DNA of 10,361 nt, taken from positions 1 to 10,361 of the forward strand of contig CAJTKI010000055.1 of assembly GCA_910576875.1 (NCBI GenBank). The letters are read 5' to 3'. Below the pieces are notes generated by a model. That model was not told the DNA's origin and did no database searches. It saw only the letters and a program-made list of their open reading frames with translations. Numbering within the stretch: the stretch's first letter is position 1; the number at the start of each line of letters is the position of its first letter. Source of the DNA: an uncultured Christensenella sp. (GTDB lineage Bacteria; Bacillota; Clostridia; Christensenellales; UBA3700). Shown in pieces: positions 6,193 through 10,361 of this stretch. Both the position numbers and the translations under genes were made by a program.

Positions 6193-6828
6193 TTATTTTC
6201 CCGTTGTCTCGAACGCGTAGACGCCTTGCCCGATCTTGCGCACGTCGGCGCGTCCCTGCGTCAGATCCGCAATCCGATCGGACAGCGCCTGCGGCATGTG
6301 CGGCGCGATGCGAAAACAGAATTCCACGCCGTTGCCGTATACGGGCGCGTCGGTTGCGCCGCCCGCCGCGCGCACGCTCTGCATCAGCTTGTCCGCAACG
6401 CCGTAATCGCAATGCACGCAATACGCTTCGGCGGATTTGTATCGCGTCATCGGCGCGCGATCCAGCGCGTCCGCCACGCTGCCTGCATAAGCGCCGACCA
6501 GTCCATTCGCCCCGAGTTTGACGCCGCCGAAATACCGAGTCACGACCGCCAAGGTACGGCATACGCCGCGCTTGCGCAATACGTCCAGCATCGGCATGCC
6601 GGCGGTGCCTTGCGGCTCTCCGTCATCCGAAAATCGCTGCGCATTGCCGCTGCCGTCGCACACGACCGCATAACAGTGATGCGTCGCGTCCGAAAACTCT
6701 TTGCGTATTTGCTTTATCTGCTGCGTCGCGTCGTCCCAATCGACGATCGGAATCAACGTCGCGATGAAGCGGGATTTGCGCACGACCGTCTCGCAACGAA
6801 ACCGCTGTGCAACGCAAAGATATTCCAT
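6193..6828 (-). CDS. yigZ: YigZ / IMPACT family protein (UPF0029)
   Basis: A 211-residue protein of the widely conserved YigZ/IMPACT family. The eukaryotic member IMPACT inhibits the translation-control kinase activator GCN1, but the bacterial role is unsettled. The N-terminal domain carries KSRFIATLIP (18-27), the hallmark FSDDGEPQGTAGMP (67-79) and VVTRYFGGVKLGANGLV (95-111). The C-terminal part (about 137-205) matches the smaller second domain. The ATG overlaps the tyrS stop by one base (TAATG). There is no strong ribosome binding site in front, so translation is probably coupled to tyrS. Being cotranscribed with a synthetase suits a link to translation, though that is only inference. Family assignment is secure. 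Confidence 0.94.
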   Translation of the reverse strand: MEYLCVAQRFRCETVVRKSRFIATLIPIVDWDDATQQIKQIRKEFSDATHHCYAVVCDGSGNAQRFSDDGEPQGTAGMPMLDVLRKRGVCRTLAVVTRYFGGVKLGANGLVGAYAGSVADALDRAPMTRYKSAEAYCVHCDYGVADKLMQSVRAAGGATDAPVYGNGVEFCFRIAPHMPQALSDRIADLTQGRADVRKIGQGVYAFETTGK

Positions 6829-8042
6829 TATGCCATCGTCACTTTGACGCGCGCCTTTTTGCCTTTGTGCAAGACGAAGCCATTGGCTCTCTGCTCGGGC
6901 GTCGGCGCAAACGCGATGTCGTCCACCTTGACGTCGTCCACCTTGACGCCGCCGCCGGCGATGACGCTGCGCGCTTCGCTCTTAGACTTGCACAATCCGC
7001 ACGCGCACAGAATGTCGACGATATTGACGACCGACGCGTCAATGACGCGTACTGGCATGTTGTCAGCGTCCCCGCCGAACGCCGCTCTCGCCTGCGTACG
7101 CGCTTGCTCAGCAAGCTCCTGTCCGTGCACGATCTTCGTGACTTCGTATGCCAAACGCTCCTTGGCGGCGTTGATGCCTTCGCCGTCGCACGCGCACAAA
7201 GCGTCGATCTCCTGCAAATCCATATACGTCAACAACTGCATGCACTTCTTGACGTCCACATCGGCGACGTTGCGCCAATACTGAAAAAATTCGTACGGAG
7301 ACGTCTTATCCGGATCGAGCCACAAAGCGCCCTTCTGCGTCTTGCCCATCTTCTTGCCTTCGCTGGTCAAAAGCAATTGGAACGTCATCGCAAAAGCCGG
7401 CTTGCTCTCCTTGCGTCGGATCAGATCCGCGCCCGCAAGGATGTTGGACCATTGGTCGTCGCCGCCGCATTGCAGCTTGCACCCGTGCGTACGGAACAGA
7501 TGCAGAAAATCGTAACTCTGCATCAACATATAGTTGAATTCCAAGAACGTCAACCCGCGCTCCATCCGCGAACGGTAACACTCCGCCGTCAACATTTTAT
7601 TGACCGAAAACAACGACCCGATGTCGCGGATAAACTCGATATAATTGAGCGAATCCAGCCAGTCGGCGTTGTTGAGCATGACGGCGCCGTTTTCTCCGTC
7701 GAACGTGAAGAAACGCGACATCTGCTTGCGGAAGCACTCGCAATTGTGACGGATCGTATCGTCGGTCATCATCTGCCGCAAATCGGTGCGACCGCTGGGA
7801 TCGCCGATCTTGGCGGTGCCGCCGCCGATCAGAACGATCGGCTTGTGACCGGCGCGCTGCATATGGCTCATCGCCATCAGCGCAAGAAAATGCCCGACGT
7901 GCAGACTGTCCGCCGTCGGATCGAACCCGATATAAAACGGTACGCTTTCCTTGCCGAGCAACTCGTACAAATCGTCTTCGAAAACGGTCTGTTTGATAAA
8001 TCCGCGGGCGCGAAGCGTGTCCATAATATTGGGTCGATTCAT
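6828..8042 (-). CDS. tyrS: Tyrosyl-tRNA synthetase
   Basis: Charges tRNA-Tyr with tyrosine; a class I dimeric enzyme. The 404 residues hold the full catalytic core and a C-terminal S4 RNA-binding domain (about 334-404). Visible motifs are YIGFDPTADSLHVGHF (37-52, with the HIGH-type HVGH), GDPSGR (80-85), YMLMQSYDF (171-179), CGGDDQWSN (192-200) and the KMSKS-equivalent KMGKT (231-235), as in clostridial enzymes. The start at 8042 has an AAAGGAG site about 8 bases away; in-frame ATGs further upstream are rejected because they lack such a site. The S4 domain contains an exact 15-bp tandem repeat (VKVDD twice, residues 366-375) without changing the expected length. It heads the operon tyrS-yigZ-ilvE. 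The predicted leader of about 60 nt carries a small inverted repeat (GACGC-GT-GCGTC, 8062-8073) but no T-box. Confidence 0.97.
   Translation of the reverse strand: MNRPNIMDTLRARGFIKQTVFEDDLYELLGKESVPFYIGFDPTADSLHVGHFLALMAMSHMQRAGHKPIVLIGGGTAKIGDPSGRTDLRQMMTDDTIRHNCECFRKQMSRFFTFDGENGAVMLNNADWLDSLNYIEFIRDIGSLFSVNKMLTAECYRSRMERGLTFLEFNYMLMQSYDFLHLFRTHGCKLQCGGDDQWSNILAGADLIRRKESKPAFAMTFQLLLTSEGKKMGKTQKGALWLDPDKTSPYEFFQYWRNVADVDVKKCMQLLTYMDLQEIDALCACDGEGINAAKERLAYEVTKIVHGQELAEQARTQARAAFGGDADNMPVRVIDASVVNIVDILCACGLCKSKSEARSVIAGGGVKVDDVKVDDIAFAPTPEQRANGFVLHKGKKARVKVTMA
6918..6947. repeat. Exact 15-bp tandem repeat inside tyrS
   Basis: GTCGTCCACCTTGAC occurs twice head to tail (6918-6932 and 6933-6947), encoding VKVDD-VKVDD in the S4 domain. 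It lies where other TyrRS proteins have a beta-hairpin such as ITINGEKQSD, and by hand alignment adds no residues. Confidence 0.85.
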
Positions 8043-8110
8043 GATTGTATCTCCTTTGCATGACGCGTGCGTCGCGCAAAAACCGCGCATCCGCACCGAT
8101 GTTATATTGT

Positions 8111-8139
8111 ATTATATCACTCATCCGATGCTATGCAAA
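8111..8139 (-). promoter_or_regulatory. Promoter of the tyrS operon
   Basis: On the minus strand the -10 box is a perfect TATAAT (8111-8116), preceded by TGA to make an extended -10. TTTGCA at 8134-8139 is a weaker -35 box at 17 bases. Transcription should start near 8104, about 60 nt before the tyrS ATG. An imperfect inverted repeat (TGCAAAG 8134-8140, CTTTTGCA 8154-8161) overlaps the -35 box and could be a regulator site. Confidence 0.75.
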
Positions 8140-8253
8140 GCCTTTTGGCGCATCTTTTGCACAAAATCGAAGAACGCGCGCACCGCATGCGGATAAGAAC
8201 GAATTCCGATCGCATACTATCGACGAAAACCAATCATAAGGAAGGTTGCGATT

Positions 8254-8985
8254 ATGAAACAAACCAAATATTCCCGACTCGCGCTCGCTTGCGTCGTCGT
8301 ATGCTGTCTGGTCTTGGCGGGCGCGCTCGTCGCGTGCAAACCCAACGACAACGCGCAGCACGATCCGACCGGAACGGCGCGGTTTACGCCGGACGATTTT
8401 ATCCAACTCAAACAATTCACGGCGGTCAGTTCGCAATTCCCGGACACGACGCTGACCTATATCCGCAAGGACAACACGATCACGTATCAGACGACGATGC
8501 CCGATACGCTGCGCGGCGGCACGCGACCGATCTATTACGTCCTTTCCCCGCAAGATAACCGCGAATATACGGACGGCGCTTGGCGCACGATCGCGCAAGC
8601 CGACGTGGACGACTATGTCCAAAGCATCGACAACGCATGCGGTCTGGTCTACCACAACGTGCAAAAAGCGTATTTCAAACCCGCCGGAGACAACGTGTGG
8701 GAAATCGAGTCCGAACATTTCTTCCGCGAAGCGTTTCGCCAAAGCTATGAACTGTATTTCGGCAAGGACTATACGGACGCGGAATTCGACGCGTCGTTCG
8801 ACACCGCCAAAGGCGAACTGTACGGCAATCTCGACGATTATACCGTGACGCTGGACTGCTCCCAGCCCGATACGATGCGTCTGAGCATCGCGATGCGCGC
8901 CACCGAAACGACGATCGCGCATACCGTCACCTACACGTACACGGCGATCAATACCGCGACGATCGATCTGCCGCCGCAGGAATAA
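8254..8985 (+). CDS. Lipoprotein of unknown function
   Basis: A 243-residue protein with a clear lipoprotein signal peptide: basic start (MKQTKYSR), hydrophobic core, and lipobox LVAC with Cys28. The mature protein should be anchored on the outer membrane face. The rest has alternating polar and hydrophobic residues typical of beta strands, for example TLTYIRKDNTITYQT (66-80) and HTVTYTYTAINTATI near the end. A more helical, aromatic middle (SEHFFREAFRQSYELYFG) lies between. Only one cysteine remains after cleavage besides the lipidated one and those near 129 and 207. I do not recognise the family; a LolA/LppX-like or NTF2-like fold is possible but unsupported. An AAGGAAGG site precedes the ATG. 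It is transcribed away from tyrS, with a 211-bp gap between them in which I see no clear promoter for it. A strong terminator follows, so it is a single-gene unit. Confidence 0.88.
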   Translation: MKQTKYSRLALACVVVCCLVLAGALVACKPNDNAQHDPTGTARFTPDDFIQLKQFTAVSSQFPDTTLTYIRKDNTITYQTTMPDTLRGGTRPIYYVLSPQDNREYTDGAWRTIAQADVDDYVQSIDNACGLVYHNVQKAYFKPAGDNVWEIESEHFFREAFRQSYELYFGKDYTDAEFDASFDTAKGELYGNLDDYTVTLDCSQPDTMRLSIAMRATETTIAHTVTYTYTAINTATIDLPPQE

Positions 8986-9007
8986 CGTCTGCCCGTACGC
9001 GACACGG

Positions 9008-9037
9008 ACGCGTCCCCGTCATCGGGGGCGCGTTTTT
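9008..9037 (+). terminator. Intrinsic terminator of the lipoprotein gene
   Basis: ACGCGTCCCCG (9008-9018) and CGGGGGCGCGT (9023-9033) form an 11-bp stem, with one G-U wobble and the loop TCAT, followed by five Ts. It begins 22 bases after the lipoprotein stop and separates that gene from the NifU-like operon. Confidence 0.93.
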
Positions 9038-9074
9038 GCATGCGCGGATATTTGAAATACTCTTCCAAAATCGA

Positions 9075-9103
9075 TTGATATTTGTCTGTCGGTATGCTAT
9101 ACT
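9075..9103 (+). promoter_or_regulatory. Promoter of the NifU-like/GGGtGRT operon
   Basis: TTGATA (-35, 9075-9080) and TATACT (-10, 9098-9103) are exactly 17 bases apart, and TGC before the -10 box makes an extended -10. The expected start near 9110 gives a leader of about 28 nt containing AAGGAGG. Confidence 0.87.
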
Positions 9104-9137
9104 CAGTGCGTGAAAAATCAAGGAGGATTCCCAGACA

Positions 9138-9830
9138 ATGGAATATTCACATGAAGTACTGAATATGTGCAAAGTTGCCAAGGGCGCCAATCACGGTCCC
9201 GCTCCGATTCCGGAAGAAGGCAAATGGGTACAGTCCAAAGAGATCAAAGACATCAGCGGTCTGACGCACGGCGTAGGCTGGTGCGCGCCCCAACAAGGCG
9301 CCTGCAAGTTGACGCTCAACGTCAAAGACGGCATCATTCAGGAAGCGCTCGTCGAAACGATCGGCTGCTCCGGCATGACGCACTCCGCCGCCATGGCAGC
9401 GGAAATTCTGCCCGGCAAAACCGTTTTGGAAGCGCTGAACACCGATTTGGTCTGCGACGCGATCAACACCGCGATGCGCGAGCTGTTCCTGCAAATCGTG
9501 TACGGCAGAACGCAATCCGCATTCTCCGAAGGCGGCTTGCCGATCGGCGCGGGTCTGGAAGACTTGGGCAAAGGTCTGCGCAGCCAGGTCGGCACGATGT
9601 ATTCGACCGCGGATAAAGGCGTCCGTTATCTGGAAATGGCGGAAGGTTACGTCACCCGCATCGGCTTGGACAAAGACAACCAAGTCATCGGTTACGAATT
9701 CGTCAATCTCGGCAAAATGATGGAAGCGATCGCAGGCGGCATGTCCGCCAACGACGCGCTGGCGAAGTTTACCAACAACTACGGCAGATTCAACGAAGCG
9801 GTTCAGAAAATCAACCCGCGGAAACAGTAA
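9138..9830 (+). CDS. NifU/IscU-like protein paired with GGGtGRT
   Basis: A 230-residue cytoplasmic protein. Residues about 45-140 resemble the IscU/NifU N-terminal scaffold domain: CKLTLNVKDGIIQEALVETIGCSGM (56-80), then ILPGKTVLEAL (90-100). Cys77 matches the conserved central IscU cysteine. The first IscU cysteine and its neighbouring Asp are not in register (GWCAPQQGACKL has Cys49 and Cys56 instead), and the third (HC in IscU) seems replaced in GLPIGAGLEDLG. Cys106 is extra. About 90 further residues, absent from IscU, follow (SQVGTMYSTADKGVRYLEM, then YEFVNLGKMM). Homologues in Clostridia are usually annotated as iron-sulfur assembly scaffold proteins and sit before a GGGtGRT gene, as here. 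An AAGGAGG site lies 11 bases before the ATG. Whether it really builds or carries a cluster is uncertain. Confidence 0.85.
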   Translation: MEYSHEVLNMCKVAKGANHGPAPIPEEGKWVQSKEIKDISGLTHGVGWCAPQQGACKLTLNVKDGIIQEALVETIGCSGMTHSAAMAAEILPGKTVLEALNTDLVCDAINTAMRELFLQIVYGRTQSAFSEGGLPIGAGLEDLGKGLRSQVGTMYSTADKGVRYLEMAEGYVTRIGLDKDNQVIGYEFVNLGKMMEAIAGGMSANDALAKFTNNYGRFNEAVQKINPRKQ

Positions 9831-9844
9831 GGAGGCGCCCTATT

Positions 9845-10361
9845 ATGGCTATTACGTTTGAGAGCTATTCCAGAAGAATCGACAAAATCAACAAATGCCT
9901 GCAACAATACGGCATCGCCGATCTCGAAGCGGCGAAAAAGCTCTGCACCGACCGCGGCATCGACGTGGAAGGCATTGTCAAAGGCATCCAACCGATCGCG
10001 TTTGAAAACGCGGTTTGGGCATATACGGTCGGCTGCGCGATCGCGATCAAGACCAACTGCGTGCGCGCCAGCGAAGCAGCCGAGGCAATCGGCGTAGGTT
10101 TGCAAAGTTTCTGCATCCCCGGCTCGGTCGCGGATCAACGCGCCGTCGGCTTGGGACACGGCAACCTTGCCGCGATGTTGCTGCGCGAAGAAACCAAATG
10201 CTTCGCGTTCCTTGCGGGGCACGAGTCCTTTGCCGCTGCGGAAGGCGCAATCGGTATCGCCCGCACCGCGAATAAAGTGCGCAAAGAGCCGCTCCAAGTC
10301 ATCCTGAACGGCTTGGGCAAAGACGCCGCGCAGATCATCAGCCGCATCAACGGATTTACGT
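9845..10361 (+). CDS. GGGtGRT family protein, 5' part only
   Basis: The first 172 residues of a protein cut by the window edge; the family is about 330 residues, so roughly half is present. I recognise it as the GGGtGRT family from FESYSRRIDKIN (5-16), VKGIQPIAFENAVWAYTVG (45-63), FCIPGSVADQRAVGLGHGN (89-107), LREETKCFAFLAGHESFAAA (113-132) and KEPLQVILNGLGKDAAQIIS (147-166). The glycine-rich motif that names the family lies beyond the edge. The dense conservation suggests an enzyme or nucleotide-binding protein, but I know of no proven activity. A GGAGG site directly follows the upstream stop codon, with ATG 14 bases after the stop, so the two genes are cotranscribed. No frameshift is seen in the visible part. 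Confidence 0.93.
   Translation, partial: MAITFESYSRRIDKINKCLQQYGIADLEAAKKLCTDRGIDVEGIVKGIQPIAFENAVWAYTVGCAIAIKTNCVRASEAAEAIGVGLQSFCIPGSVADQRAVGLGHGNLAAMLLREETKCFAFLAGHESFAAAEGAIGIARTANKVRKEPLQVILNGLGKDAAQIISRINGFT

Noticed and set aside
6807..8063. 418-residue plus-strand open frame across tyrS
   Set aside because: It is exactly antisense to tyrS, has no ribosome binding site, and its product is Arg/His/Ala-rich without domain likeness. Codon bias keeps the antisense frame open.
1..10361. CRISPR arrays, tRNA or rRNA genes, IS elements, phage or defence genes
   Set aside because: I looked for regular direct repeats, T-loop-like sequences, terminal inverted repeats with transposase frames, and integrase or nuclease motifs, and saw none.

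Overview
The window looks like chromosomal DNA of a low-abundance or uncultured member of the Clostridia (Bacillota), by eye in the mid-50s % GC. The evidence is the gene families: a DUF5685 protein beside a DnaJ-like protein with a cysteine-rich tail, a clostridial-type tyrosyl-tRNA synthetase with a KMGKT loop, and a NifU-like/GGGtGRT gene pair. AAGGAG-type ribosome binding sites, TTGACA/TATAAT-type promoters with 17-bp spacers, and stem-plus-U-tract terminators agree. I see no phage, IS, CRISPR, rRNA or tRNA sequence.

Layout from left to right. 1-483 holds no convincing gene. It contains a promoter-like sequence, a strong two-way terminator, and an unexplained inverted-repeat segment. 484-3652 (minus strand) is a tightly packed operon, trpS - DUF5685 - DnaJ-like - small membrane protein, behind a clear promoter at 3699-3727. 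3842-4993 (minus) is a single lipoprotein glycoside hydrolase of family 16 with its own promoter and probable terminator. 5116-8042 (minus) is the operon tyrS - yigZ - ilvE, with a promoter at 8111-8139 and a strong terminator at 5070-5095. 8254-8985 (plus) is a lipoprotein of unknown function transcribed away from tyrS, followed by a terminator. 9138 to the right edge (plus) is a NifU/IscU-like protein and the first half of a GGGtGRT-family protein behind a strong promoter.

The two synthetase operons supply tRNA charging (Trp, Tyr) and branched-chain amino acid transamination, so most of the window is core metabolism. The less understood parts are the three genes downstream of trpS, two of them rich in paired cysteines, and the NifU-like/GGGtGRT pair, whose biochemical role I do not know to be established. 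The GH16 enzyme is the one accessory-looking gene and suggests use of beta-glucan or a related polysaccharide at the cell surface.

All assignments come from reading motifs and gene order; no database search was run. The two uncharacterised gene groups are the best candidates for something new. Neither is unique to this genome as far as I can recall, so novelty would lie in function rather than in gene discovery.
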